Notes: generated from the letters alone by a model not told the origin. A stretch of DNA of 64,000 nucleotides from Chamaecrista fasciculata (GCA_003254925.1 QANZ01053544.1:135081-199080), one strand, 5' to 3'. Positions 23,940 through 36,217 are shown, numbered from the stretch's first letter. Numbers and translations are program-made.

Positions 23940-24605
23940 ACTTATTCTTACTTAAACTTCTTATTTTTTTTTACAAAAGGAAACTATAAAAAAAAGACAA
24001 AAGTACTCTTAATAATGCATATCAATCAATTTTCACAACCCAATTTGAAGGTTTGTTTGCTTGGAGTCAACTGGAAAGAGAAATGACCGGTAAAAAATAA
24101 TATGTAGCTTTGTGGTATGCAAATTTGAAATAAAAGAAATATTACAACATTCAGTCGTTCGGACAAAAAAATGAACTTTTTGGAGAACTATAAGACTAAA
24201 ATTACAAGAAGAAAAATTAAGGACTAAATTGCAACCTACACCAAATATAACGGACCACAAGTGTACTTTAACCTTTTTTTAACTGGTATCATCTACTAAA
24301 AGCAATTTTCTTTTAGATATTTTTAGATACTAAATATGAGTTCCTACTCTAAATTTCTAAGAGATTCAAACATAAAACTTCTGCCGCTGAACTTAATTTC
24401 GTTGATGATGCAAATTGGTTTCTTAGCTGAAAACTCATACATAAAAAGTTGTGCTCTTTCTAAAGCCAAAATTGTTAGACGGAAAGCTATTTATGTTGGA
24501 TCGGAAAATCACAAAATTAGTATATTACAAAAGAAAGTAATTAACTAATTATGAATAATCTTGATGATAGTTTGATACTTAAAATGTAAGAATATTATAT
24601 TTAAT
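23940..24605. other. AT-rich spacer
   Basis: From about 24160 to 24275 there is a single arm like those of the foldback elements (aaggactaaattgcaac, then caagtgtactttaacc) without a partner nearby. No gene seen. Confidence 0.45.
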
Positions 24606-25375
24606 CCAAGTTGTCAAACTCGAGAGTTTAAGTAAATTCGGATCATAAACTTGAATCGTAAACTCGTCGAGTTTACCTAAGTATGTAGGATAAAATTTAC
24701 ATCTATATATCATTTACTTTAAGTGTAAAATTAAATTAAAGTAAACACAAATATGACATAATATAATACTATTATTCAAAATTCAAATAGTCATAAACTC
24801 ATTATCTTATCCAAGTGTAAATTTGGTCCCATATTATTTGCTCAGTTCCCAATTTGGTCCTATATCTTTTTTCGTTGCACTTTTGGTCCCATATCTTTAC
24901 AAAAGGTTCCAATTTAGTCCTATATCATTTTTGGTCTTATATCTTTTGGTCAAGTTGTAGAATTAGTCTCATATATTTGCAAAAGGATCAATCATTAGTT
25001 GATTCTTTTACAAAGATATAGGGCCACTTATGCACCTGATCCAAAGATATAGGACTAATTACGTGATTGACCCAAAGATATGAGACCAAATTTGAAACAA
25101 AAAAAAAGATATAGGACCAAAAGTGCAACAAAAAAAAATTGAGACCAAATTGGGAACTGAGTAAAAGATGTTGGACAAAATTTGAATTTTGACAAAAAAT
25201 TTAACACTTTAATGTGAACTCATCCAGTTTAAGGTAAACTGACGAGTTCACACGAGTTTACGATTTTGCTACGAGTTTACCCGAGTTCAGGTCATTTTCA
25301 AGTTTGTAACGAGTTTGCTCGAAATTAGGAGGTAAATTCAGCAAGTTTACAAGTTAAAACTCGAGTTTGACAACC
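24606..25375. mobile_element. MITE with Gtt-gtcaaactcgag termini, carrying a nested foldback element
   Basis: gttgtcaaactcgag on the left and ctcgagtttgacaac on the right are perfect inverted copies. The sub-terminal parts are rich in aactcgt/acgagtt words. The middle is interrupted by the foldback at 24811-25192. Similar 12-15-bp phrases (tttaatccaagttg and tttaatcaaagttg) lie near both edges but do not make a clean target duplication. Confidence 0.7.
24811..25192. mobile_element. Nested foldback element
   Basis: aaatttggtcccatatt, cagttcccaatttggtcc and gcacttttggtcccatat on the left are mirrored by gggaccaaaagtgcaac and accaaattgggaactgag on the right. Both arms consist of diverged repeats of a tttggtcctatatctttt unit. 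No coding capacity. Confidence 0.75.
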
Positions 25376-25392
25376 ATGATTTAATCAAAGTT

Positions 25393-25932
25393 GATATTAA
25401 TTCTGTTAACTACACAATAAATATGAATAACAACGAAAAAATTTGTCATTGCAGTACTCAATCAATTAGACCAGAAGACACTTTAAAATAGAAGGGGCAT
25501 TCTGTTTCACAAAGGAAGCATTTGTCCACGTTCTGTCTTTATATGACAATTGATCAGTTTATCAACCTCTTAAAGAAATAAATATTGCAGCAGGTTGGCA
25601 TAAATTATGTACAAACTCATCACAATAACAAAACTGGAAAATAAAATCAATTCCTTTCCTTGTGCATTAGTGAAACATAATAAATCCAAAAGAATTAATG
25701 AACTTAGTTACCACTGAAAAATATATAAGTGCAAAAACATGATGCAGAAAGCTAAGAGCTTAATAATGTGACCAAACATGTACGCTTGTATCATCATTTA
25801 CATGGATCTCTCTCAAAGGCCAAAAAGGATCATAAACATTGTTGCTTTTTCTTTCCATTCACAACAAAACCAGATTTAGCTTTTTCAAAGTTGATTTTTC
25901 TAACATTCTAACCCCCCAAACTGCTTCAAATT
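25393..25932. other. 3' flank of the SDR gene
   Basis: AT-rich region after the SDR stop codon, probably including its 3' untranslated region on the minus strand. Nothing else seen. Confidence 0.45.
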
Positions 25933-27405
25933 TCAAAAGTTGATCTCCCTTCTCTCAGCAAAGAACTTGCCTGTGATTGCTTGGTCAGGAAGAAGAGAAA
26001 GCCATACTCCAGTATCAGCACCATCCTCAACTGACACACTTCCTGCATAACCTGTGAGAGCAGTTTTGACCCAACCTGGGCAATAACAGTTAATGTAAAT
26101 TTTCTGACCATCAGGTCGATCAGACAACTTCTTTGCCATGAACCTTGTGTAGGCATTGACCGCGAGTTTCGATACCGAGTAATCGGTAAACGATTGAGGC
26201 CACCCCTCAGATTTCCAGGTTCCATCTTCTACTTGTTTCAGAAAAGTATTTACAGTTTCATCAATCAGTTCCTCAGTGAGGTTCTCCACATCACCTAGCT
26301 GCTGTTTTAATGTTTCATTCTCAATTTTCTGCCACTCAATCAACCTGTTGTTAGTATATATAGTATAGTCCTTAAAGTACCAAATTGTTAATTTTGTACA
26401 AAAGACTCAGTTTTCTCAAGTTTCATTCAAAATAAAAGAGTGTAATGAGATTTGACTTACATTTCGCTTGCCATTTAGTCGACCAAGACGTGTGCTGACA
26501 TTAACAATACGACCACCAGCAGAGGAAGGCTTCATCAATGGGATCATAGCCTCAATCATTCTTTTGGTGCCAAAGTAATTTGTATCAATAACCATACGGG
26601 CATTGTCAACACCGTTATCAGATCCAAAGTTGAAATTAACGCCAGCATTATTTACCTGCAGATAATTAGAAACCATTAAGAAAATGCTTTCTAAATTGGA
26701 TGAGTTCTACACATTTTAGTTGTAAAACTGACCAGAATATCGAGACCACCATAATTTTCCTTCAACCACTCTGAGAATTGATCGATGGATGAAGGATCTA
26801 AAACATCAAGTTGGTGACAAGCGACGTCAAGACCACCTTCTTGCAAGACCTTAATTGATTCAACACCAACACTAGCATCTCTTGATGTGAGTATAACAAA
26901 AATTCCATGACCTGCAAGCTGTCTTGATATCTCAAACCCAATACCTCTATTCCCTCCAGTAACCACTGCAATAGTTTCCTTGGACCACCACCTACCAATA
27001 GTATTCAAATGTCAATAAACTATAAATGCCTACCCTCTTAAAGAAAAGTCATCAAGTTCAATTATCTCATAATTCCCATTAATATTTGGCCATTAATTTA
27101 CTGTGGAATTGAATAATTTTGTTTCCCCATTAGCTATTTGACCTGAAAGTGAATGCATTTCGAGTCTCCAACTAATCCCCAATTAGGTATTCAGTGATCA
27201 TAAAACAATAGGGTCACAATGTCATCAATAATGATGAAATTAAAGCAGATCAGACATGCATGATGAGAAGTCAGATTTACATGATGAAATAAATAAAGAA
27301 AACCAACCTCTGGTGATCAGAGTAAGGAATAGTCCTAAGAAGCGAAATCTCTTGAAGTCTCTTGTCTCGTTTATCCTTGGATTTTTCTTTGTCCTTGTGC
27401 CCCAT
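25933..27405 (-). CDS. Short-chain dehydrogenase/reductase
   Basis: Four minus-strand exons: 27405-27308, 26991-26733, 26655-26461 and 26328-25933, giving 315 residues. The fourth exon must start at the AG before aaaattgag (26328). The AG 16 bases upstream would bring an immediate stop. Family features: coenzyme-binding TGGNRGIG at 44-51, NNAG at 121-124, catalytic Ser173 (NVS), and YSVSK with Tyr234 and Lys238. It therefore should reduce a carbonyl or oxidise an alcohol with NAD(P)H. The lysine-rich N-terminus (MGHKDKEKSKDKRDK) then LQEISLLRTIPYSDHQRWWS is a hallmark of the plant neomenthol-dehydrogenase/salutaridine-reductase-like branch I recall as At5g51030/At5g61830. The long insert before YSVSK also fits that branch. 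Substrate unknown. Intact. Confidence 0.9.
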
Positions 27406-27980
27406 GTCTTGTTAGTCTGTGTGTGTTTGCAAAGAATGAAAGTAGAGGTAGAATATGAGAATTTCTTGATTTCATTGTTGAAAGAGAAGGAGCAATCTCT
27501 CACAACTTGTCACGTGGATGGTCCAAGCGCCAAAGTTGGGGGTTTCCATAAAAAATGGTAGAACTATACTTTAGGTGACATGTCCGAATCCTCAGGACCT
27601 ATGTCTCCTTTGCTCTGCACTTGTCACAACTTGTCGCCATTAATTAAATTATAATTATTTCTAAATTAGTAATAAGTAAAATATTTTAATATTATAATAA
27701 AAAATAGTTATAAATTATTTTAAACTTCGTATTCTAACTCTATACTATATCTATTATTTCATTAAATCTTTTAAAATATATTATCTATCTGTCTATCTAT
27801 AATATAAAATATAATAAATTATTTATATTATAAGATGTCATAATTTAAAAATTAGATATATCTAATATCCCATACTTATTAATATTTGTTAATTAAAACA
27901 AACTAGTTATAAATATAATAAAATATTTATATTATAATATATCAGATACTAGGTATCAAAATTATTCATTTATTTCAGAT
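27406..27980. other. 5' flank of the SDR gene
   Basis: Probable minus-strand leader and promoter, then very AT-rich DNA. No TATA box could be chosen with confidence. Confidence 0.4.
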
Positions 27981-28311
27981 CTATGAAGCATGAACATTGA
28001 CACAGACACGGACATGGACACACTGACATGCCAAATTCTTAAAATTACATGGAAAACACGACATATATTTATATATATAAATTATTAAAAGTTCATAAAT
28101 TTTGATAAAAACTTTAAAAATTACAATATTTATTCATAATATATGTCATATATGTTATTATTTTCTATTGTTTGTCATATTAAAGTCACAAAAAATGATT
28201 TTATATTATGAAACTTATAAATGTGTCGTATTGGTGTCGTATGGGTGTTGGACATGAACACGTGTTTGATACGACGACACACCTTCAAAATAAAGCATCT
28301 ATGCTTCATAG
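27981..28311. mobile_element. MITE with ctatgaagcat termini
   Basis: ctatgaagcat at the left and atgcttcatag at the right are perfect inverted copies. Internal acacggacatggacacac and the right-side gtgtcgtatgggtgttggac pair loosely. The outer octamers tttcagat and tttcacac share the first five bases, so an old 8-bp duplication is possible. Confidence 0.7.
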
Positions 28312-29481
28312 TTTCACACAGATATTAGATAATTCAAGCAATATCTGTATTCGCTCGATATTCTACAATTTTTTATGGTGGTGATTTTTTAGATCTAGTT
28401 TTGTCCCTTTTGTGTGGTATGTCCCCTTTGGCTTTCAAATCTTTTGATCATGTTTTCGAACTCTGCTATCAAGTATAGGTGGAAGTCAGTGAAATTTATA
28501 TTCGAGATGGTGATTTCTTTCTTGATCAACAGTAAGTATGATAGTAAACTATTTGTTGATAACATATTTTGTGATGATTTTCATCTTCTGAATTTATTCC
28601 TTATAGGATCAACATGTTCTTAAGATATCTTTCGTGTAAGACTTATTTATGTGTCCAATTTGCCTCCTAGCTCAATAAAGTTTACTTTTTATCAATTTTG
28701 AAATTCCTGAACAAAAGTGTATGTGTCGTTGAACTTTCTATCTAATATATTTTGGTAGTTGCTTATAAAAAAAAATATTCCTTACTACTAGTATCATATT
28801 TGATATGTAGTGAATTAGACGTCATATATATATATATGTTTAATTAATTAATATTAAAATAATTAATATTATTATAATTCATACATATATATATGTTTTA
28901 ATACATGGACGTTGATGTGTGGAATGCAACGCACCTAAACCTAACTAATGGAAGTTAAAAGGAAAATGAATATAATTCAAAGGCATGTAATAATGTCTTA
29001 TAATAATGAGATGCACATTGTAATGAAATTTAATTAAAAGAATTTATATATAATTAATATTAGCAAGTATCCAACGTCCATCTTGCAAGTTCCTGTATGT
29101 ACTTTTACATAATCCAAAATTCATGGGTGTTCATGTGTATTTTAGCCTTAAATTAAATTGTGTAAAATATTAGTAAATGTAGAATACTTAAATACAAAAT
29201 AAAATTGGATTCAATATTAGGTGAGGAATTTCTAAGATAATACTTAAGAAAACTTTCAAGATGATATCTAGCGTACTTCATATTTTGTGAATGCAAATAT
29301 CATTTTTAATTTTAAAAAATATAAAATAAACCATCAAAATTGTATAAAAATGTTTTTTTATCATATTTTAAAAAATAAAAAAGAGGTAACAAAAGTTACA
29401 TTATTTTTTAATATTTTATTTAATATCTTATTCTAATACATAATCCTGAAAATATAAACAATTAAAAAGTGTGAAAGCAAT
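28312..29481. other. AT-rich spacer, possible retroposon 3' end
   Basis: Between about 28380 and 28780 the base composition is less skewed and ends with an A-run after gttgcttat (28767-28776), which would fit a truncated retroposon tail. No domain is recognisable. The rest is AT-rich. Confidence 0.35.
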
Positions 29482-29495
29482 ATACACACACAGGT

Positions 29496-29976
29496 AATGC
29501 CTCCTCTGCTTTTAGGAGGGTTTTGAACTTGGCTATTTGTCTTGGTTTATGTAATTTCTGTATTAGCTCGGACTGCTTGGAGCTAGTAGATGCTGTGAAG
29601 AAGGGTACTTCTAATGTTTATTGGAACTGTTCTATCATTTTAGAGGATATCCTGAACTTGTTTGCATCTTGTGTGGGTGCTTCTATTTCTTTTGATTGTA
29701 GGAGGACTAATTTGGCTGCGGATTGGTTAGCCAAAAAAGGTGCCTAGAGGATGTGCCCGATGGGTTGAGTGTGTGTGCCCCCATACTCTCTTTGTAAGAT
29801 CTTGGAGAAGGATTGTACTTTTCAGGAAGAGAATGCTCGAACTAGTTGATCTCATTGTTTTTTCTGTTTTGTTTCCCTGTATTTTTTCTTTGCTGGTTGT
29901 TCTGCTGATTTTGAACTGGTGTTTGTAATTTGCTGGTTTTGTTGGAATATATTTCACTTTGGCTAAAAAAAAAAAA
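29496..29976 (+). mobile_element. 5'-truncated LINE
   Basis: A 14-bp target duplication atacacacacaggt lies at 29482-29495 and 29977-29990, and the element ends in an A13 tail. The plus-strand frame from about 29523 to 29745 is the end of a LINE-type RNase H domain: CLELVDAVKKG, a central IILEDI, and NLAADWLAKKGA. A 3' untranslated region of about 220 bp follows. Upstream ORF2 was lost by 5' truncation, the usual result of target-primed reverse transcription. The crisp duplication and tail suggest a fairly recent insertion. Confidence 0.9.
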
Positions 29977-29990
29977 ATACACACACAGGT

Positions 29991-30890
29991 GTGTGTATAT
30001 ATATACATAGATGTGTATATCTTAATAAAACTAGACTTTAATATGATAAAAATGATAAGTTAATAATTATTTTAACACTATTAATATATTATCATTCATT
30101 CTCGATCTTTCCCTTATTTTCGTTTAGATCAAAACTATTAGATTTTAAAATATCAAAACTAATTAATCAATCAACATATAAATTGACACTGAAAAAACGA
30201 TAAAAGAAGAAAACAAAAATCATAATCTATGATCTTTTATTTCAAACCACATCATTATAACATTTTTTATTTAAAAAAAGTACACCGCAAATTTGAATAT
30301 CTGTTTAGAAGAGGAAAGTGTCTCATTATTACTTACTTATTTTATATGTAAAATCCTATTATGATTATTAGTTATTACTATTAGTGACTCAAACTCCCGA
30401 ATGTATAAGTCTCTCAATGAAGGGATAACAATCTTTTTAATTTTTAGATTCAAATACCAAATTTGATAACTCTAATCAATCACAACATTAATTGGGATTG
30501 TTAAATATAATAATACCTTTAATTATTTGTTTAATAATTTTTGTCTGTTAAGGATGGTGATTGTTCCACCCGAATGAGCACCTCGCGTACTATATATCTT
30601 GCTGTGAAGTGTTTTTGTATTTCTTTTATCGTTTTTTCAATTCTATCAAAAAAAAAAAATATATGTATACTTATTTCAATATAATTTAATTAAAAAAGTT
30701 ACTGATTCCTAATATTAAAATCCATTTAAAAGTTAAACAAAGATATCAATATGTTGAAATTGATCTGCATCAATCGAAGAATCTGAGATTATGACGTGAA
30801 TGTGAAAATTTAAACTTTGTTAGAGATTTGATGGGAAAGTGTTGAGATTTTAGGAGTCAAAAAACCTTGTTGGACAATAACACTGTGATG
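29991..30890. other. AT-rich spacer with a short retroposon-like tail
   Basis: At about 30550-30660 a less AT-rich patch (cacccgaatgagcacctcg) runs into an A12 tract, similar to LINE 3' ends. The rest is featureless. Confidence 0.4.
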
Positions 30891-30892
30891 CT

Positions 30893-30905
30893 ATAATATA
30901 TAAAG
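30893..30905 (+). promoter_or_regulatory. Likely TATA box of the carrier gene
   Basis: tataatatataaa lies 25-40 bp before the point where the sequence becomes CT/CA-rich like a plant leader (from about 30930). Confidence 0.5.
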
Positions 30906-31034
30906 TGTGCAGGCCATAGTAGTTTCTACTTTCTAGCCCAACCCACCACACCACAATTCATAAATCCACCATCGATCTTTCTTTCACTGGAAAGCACTGA
31001 ACCTTACAATCTACAGTGCGAGAGAAACGAATTC

Positions 31035-31268
31035 ATGCCAGATGGCCACACTTTTGAAGAAGAATATCCTCTAATATCCCCTTCTTCTTCATCTTCTTCT
31101 TCAATCGTTCCTGGTAAAACGAAAACCCATCAAATTCGAACCCAAGAATCTGCGATCTTCTTAGTCATGAGAATGACGAAGGCTGTCTGTCTGATTAGGA
31201 ATAACAATGCCAACGTTTCTCTCGTTTCTCGCTTTAATTTCAGAGGAAGATTAAGCTGCTTTGTTTGA
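31035..31268 (+). other. Upstream open reading frame in the carrier leader
   Basis: An ATG at 31035 opens 77 codons ending at 31268, before the carrier ATG at 31552. The start reads MPDGHTFEEEYPLISP and then a Ser run. It could lower translation of the main frame. Alternatively part of it is removed by a leader intron: cctg/gtaaaa near 31111 and tttcag near 31379 are usable splice sites. I cannot decide between these. Confidence 0.4.
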
Positions 31269-31551
31269 CTCATTGGGGGACCAGTATACGCAACACCGTT
31301 CTCCGCTATTTACTCACTCTGAAAACGCAAGCAAGTTCAAACCGCACCAAATTGACAGTTTCAGAGTTTTCAATTTTCAGGTACCTCCCTCCTTCTCGTC
31401 GCGACGACGTTTTGATTCTTCTAAGTTGAGATAATTGCAATTCAGGTTCGGTTTAGATCTGAACCTAAAGGTTGGAGACTGGTCTTCAAATGCTTCATAA
31501 ATTCTATAATCTATCAGGAATTTCTTTGTTTTGAATTTGAAGAGAGAAAGA

Positions 31552-34062
31552 ATGTCTGGAGCTAGCCAGGCCATAGACGTAGACCGTGTCGGCTTTTCCA
31601 ATTTGGACGCGAAAGCGAAATCCAATGCCACAGGGAATTCCACTGTAGCCCAAGCTAGCGATCATGGCGGCACCGCCGGCGGCGGTGGCGGTGGCGCCCT
31701 TAGTGGTTCCGTTAGGAAAACGGGAACGGTTTCGATTGATCATGTGCTTCTCGCTTTACGTGAAACCAAAGACGAGAGAGATCTTCGTATTCGTAGCCTC
31801 TTCAATTTTTTCGATGCTGCCAATAATGGGTTCTTGGATTATGCTCAGATTGAGGCTGGCTTGTCTGCCCTTCAGATACCGCCTGAGTACAAGTACGCCA
31901 AGGACCTCTTTAAGGTCTGTGATGCTAACAGAGATGGTAGGATTGATTACCATGAATTCCGGCGATACATGGACGATAAGGAATTAGAACTTTACCGAAT
32001 TTTTCAAGCTATTGATGTCGAACACAATGGCTGCATTCTCCCTGAAGAGCTATGGGATGCACTTGTTAAGGCTGGTAATCTTTTAGCTGATGATCCTCTC
32101 TATATTTATACTTTTCATTTATTCAATTCATGTCACTGACTCCCTGTACAATTCTTGGAAAAACCTAGAACCAACAATCTATGACTTAAGCAAATGTTTG
32201 TGTTTTTACCTGATTGTTATTATTATTGCTTTTTCTTTTACCCTGGATCATTCTGTCTTTTGAAGTTTTCAGTGATGTAAATTGTAGCTGACACTCCTTC
32301 GCTAATGAATCAAGACACATTGACATTTTTAACGTCTCCTTAAACTTGCATTGCCTCTGGCTCTTTTAGAAACCTACAAGGTAGTAAGTTGAAATTGTGG
32401 GCAAAGTGTTTGTAATGGGGAGTTTTTATCCTCTCAATGGGAAACTTGTGGTTTTCTATTTTACTTTTGAAAATTAATCTTTGGATCTGCATGGTACTTG
32501 AAAGTCCTGGCTGCATCTTTTATGGCATACTATTTTGTCATTAGTGACTTCTTTCCTTGATTTCACTTTTGTACATGGAGAAAATTACGCCTTGGTTCTA
32601 ATAAATTTTAAAGGTGGCATTCCTATATGCTTCCTGTAAATTTTCTTTTCCTTCTTTTTATTCTGATGTCTCAATTCTTTCTATAGTATTTATCATAAGC
32701 CTTGGCAGCTACTATACTGCAGGGATTGAAATGGATGATGAGGAACTCGCTCGGTTTGTGGAGCATGTTGATAAAGATAATAATGGTATTATTACTTTCG
32801 AAGAATGGAGAGATTTCCTTCTACTTTATCCTCATGAAGCAACTATTGAAAATATATATCAGCATTGGGAGAGGGTGTTCCTTGTAGACATTGGAGAACA
32901 AGCTGTTATTCCTGAAGGCATCAGCAAGCATGTAAACCGAGGCAAATATTTTATTGCAGGGGGAGTAGCAGGAGCTGCATCTCGTACTGTAACTGCTCCT
33001 CTTGATCGGCTAAAGGTTGTCTTACAGGTTCAGACAACAAATGCATCAATTATGCCGGCAGTGATGAAGATATGGAGGCAAGATGGTTTATTAGGCTTTT
33101 TTCGAGGAAATGGATTAAATGTTGTGAAGGTAGCACCTGAAAGTGCCATCAAATTTTATGCATATGAAATCTTGAAAAATGTAATTAGTGATGCTCAAGG
33201 GGACTCGTCAGATATTGGTACTTCTGGAAGGTTGTTAGCTGGTGGTGTGGCAGGTGGTATTGCACAGGCTGCTATCTATCCAATGGATCTTGTTAAAACT
33301 AGGTTACAGACTTTTGCTTCTGAAGCTGGAAGGGCTCCTAAGCTTGGGACACTGACAAAGGATATATGGGTTCAAGAGGGACCTCGGGCTTTCTACAGAG
33401 GGCTTGTTCCATCTCTTCTTGGTATGATTCCATATGCGGGTATTGATCTCACTGCATATGAGACCTTGAAAGATATATCCAAGAGATATATTCTTCATGA
33501 TAGCGGTAATGATATTTATTGTATCCTTATATTATGTATTTGTACATATTAAATTATCAATGTTCACTTACAAAGAATTCTATTATAATAAGCTCAAACA
33601 TTTCTTGTTCTTTTTTCTCTTTGACAGAACCTGGTCCTTTTGTACAACTGGGATGTGGAACAATTTCAGGAGCTCTGGGAGCTACTTGTGTATATCCCCT
33701 GCAGGTTATCCGCACAAGGTATAGTATTTTGTCAGTGTTATATTTGCTGCTAACTACCTTCCCAAAGAGAAGTACTGACTATTGGATGGTCTCATTTTTG
33801 TTCTTAGCTAGTTTCCTTCATGCTATTTAGTGTGTATTCTGTTCTGATAATAAATTGTCGTGTTTTCAGATTGCAGGCACAACGTGCCAACTCCTCTTCT
33901 GCTTACAAGGGGATGTCAGATGCATTTTTGAAAACTTTTCAGAATGAGGGCTTTAGAGGCTTCTATAAGGGACTCTTTCCTAATCTCCTCAAAGTTGTGC
34001 CTGCTGCAAGCATTACTTACATGGTCTATGAAAGTATGAAGAAGAGTCTTGATCTGGGTTAG
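31552..34062 (+). CDS. Calcium-regulated mitochondrial ATP-Mg/Pi carrier
   Basis: Exons 31552-32074, 32723-33505, 33628-33718 and 33870-34062 join in frame to 529 residues. An N-terminal calcium sensor has four EF-hand loops at about 88-99 (degenerate), 124-135 ([12 protein letters not shown]), 155-166 and 191-202 ([12 protein letters not shown]). The carrier domain has three repeats with the signatures PLDRLK (267-272), PMDLVK (361-366) and PLQVIR (459-464, Gln for the usual acid). Such SCaMC/APC proteins exchange ATP-Mg or ADP for phosphate across the inner mitochondrial membrane and are activated by cytosolic calcium. The closest relatives I recall are Arabidopsis APC1-APC3. A Gly-rich stretch (39-48) precedes the sensor. 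Upstream in-frame codons before 31552 lack an ATG. Intact. The third-repeat substitution is normal in this family as far as I recall. Confidence 0.93.
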
Positions 34063-34866
34063 AGTTATTATAGTTTATTGGTTGCCTTAGGTGGCCGAAC
34101 TAATTTGACATTAGGAAGTTTTGGGAGTGTTGATGGTGATCAATAAAAAAAGAGAGAGAGAGACAGAGAGAGAGAGATTAATAGTCTAGTAGTAAATTCC
34201 CCCAAGGAATATCTTAAATCACGATTTTGTAGTCAGAGATTCTCCACGCTTGTCTGAAATAGTAGTCGAGAAATTAGGGTTATATCATGCTCCATGTTCC
34301 ACACGAAGATAAATAGATATTACACTTTCTGAATACATAATGTATGTACTGAATCTTCTATACTAAAGGTAAAAAGAAGATACAGATTTTGTTTCTTTTT
34401 TGTATTTGTTCTGAGGGAAAAAGAATCCAGATTCTGCTTTCTCAGTTCTTAGTTCTTACCTTAGGTTATTGACATCAAAATTTTTATCAGTGAATGAGAT
34501 TGATAGATGCCGTCCTTCTTGTTTTCCTATGGTACATGAAGAATTTAAGATCTTTCTTTCTTTCCCTTTTGGCCAAACAACAAAGTAGTTCTTGAAGTGA
34601 AAAGGTTATAAAGATTATTAATAATACTTGGTTTCACTAACAGGATTCCTTCAGACCTGTTTCCTTCTCTGTTTGGAGTTCTTGAATTTTGAATAAGCCT
34701 TATTTTTTTTGGGTACAACGAATAAGCCATATTTGTTATCGATGAAATGGTATTTTGTGACACTGCTTTTGTGTCTTGGATTATTGACATCTACAAAATA
34801 ATCATAAAAAATAAGGCAAACAAGACTTCTCTCTGTGACTATATATCTTTTAAGAACTGAATAATC
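34063..34866. other. 3' flank of the carrier gene
   Basis: Includes the probable 3' untranslated region and a short imperfect GA run (34150-34178). No other gene seen. Confidence 0.45.
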
Positions 34867-35175
34867 TGTTGGAGTTAACAAAGGTAAAAAACGTAGAAGA
34901 GAAAATAAAGGCCCAGAATAATATTCTAAAAGATTTTGCTGTTGAACTTGATCATTTTTATTGATTGGAATAGCTTTAAATACAAAGAACCGTTCCTAAA
35001 AATGTGCAACAACTTTCCCATTACAACAAACTTAAAAATCAGAATATTTCCTAAACTGAAAAATCCCTAAAAATCAGAAATTGAAAACAGCATTACAGAA
35101 ATTTAAAAACAATAACAATAAATTTGAAAATCAGCACAGAACGTGGCTTTTATTTGCCTCAGACTTGCTTCAGTT
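34867..35175 (-). repeat. 3' LTR of the copia element
   Basis: Matches the right LTR closely for about 290 bp (11 mismatches counted by eye). Its inner end differs: after ttttatttgc it reads ctcagacttgcttcag instead of tgcattgaggcaattcttcaaca, so the inner boundary is uncertain. Confidence 0.8.
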
Positions 35176-36201
35176 GCTGCAAACTCCAATTCTTTCTCTG
35201 AGGAATTCAAACTTACTCCTTGGCAAGGCTTTGGTAAATAAATCTGCTAGCTGAAAATCAGTCTTGCAATATTTTAGACTAACAGATCCTTCCTTTTGCA
35301 CCTCTCTAAGAAAGAATAATTTAATATTAAAATGCTTTGTTTTTCCATGAAAAACAAGATTATTTGAGATAGAAATCGCTGCTTGATTGTCCACAAACAC
35401 GTCTGTGCACTCTTCTTGCTTAAAATTCAGATCAAGCAACACTTTTCTAAGCCACAAGGCTTGATTTGCAGCAGCAGTTGCAGCAATGAACTCAGCTTCG
35501 GCTGTTGATTGTGCAACACGCTCCTGCTTCTTGGAACACCAAGAAAATACTCCCGAACCAAGATTAAAACAATAACCAGAAGTACTCTTCATATCATCAC
35601 ATGATCCAGCCCAGTCACTGTCAGAATACCCTTGCAATATGTAATTCTGATTTGCACAAAACTTGACTCCAAAATTCAGTGTTCCTTTAACATATCTCAT
35701 CACCCTTTTAGTTGTCTTAAAGTGAGTGTTAGTTGCACAGTTTGTGAATCTAGATAGAAGACTTACAGCATATAAAATGTCTGGTCTGGTTGCTGTAAGA
35801 TACATGAGACAGCCAACCATACTTCTATAAAGAGTCTCATCCACTTTCTCACCTTCATCATTCTTACTGAGCTTCTCCTTTTGACACATTGGAGTAGCCA
35901 CTTCTTTGCAATTCTCCATTCTGAATTTTTTCAAGATCTCTTTGGCATACTTCTGTTGATAGATAAAAACTTCATTCTTCCCTTGTTTAATCTCCATCCC
36001 CAGAAAATAAGCCATTTCGCCAAGATCTGTCATCTCAAAAGTGTGATGCATATCTTCTTTGAACTTCTTCACAAGTTCATCATTGTTTCCTGTAACAAAC
36101 AAGTCATCTACGTACAGTGAAACAATTATAAAACTGATTTCATCACCTTTAATGTAGAGAGTGGCTTCACTAAGACTTTTTCTAAATCCCAGCTGCACCA
36201 A
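35170..36201 (-). pseudogene. Copia reverse transcriptase (C-terminal part) and RNase H
   Basis: The frame has the reverse transcriptase active-site motif YVDD (near 36110), the region MVGCLMYLTATRPDI, the SDWAG block and the RNase H motifs (STAEAEF, VDNQAAI). It ends with CSN and a stop directly at the LTR. It is out of frame with the upstream reverse transcriptase part because of an indel in the G/C run near 36229-36235. Without the frameshift the two would form one polyprotein. Confidence 0.9.
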
Positions 36202-36217
36202 ATATTCATCAATTCTG

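Noticed and set aside
25933-26343. SDR last exon starting at the upstream AG (26345)
   Set aside because: It would join out of frame and reach a stop at once. The AG at 26329 keeps the frame and the family sequence.
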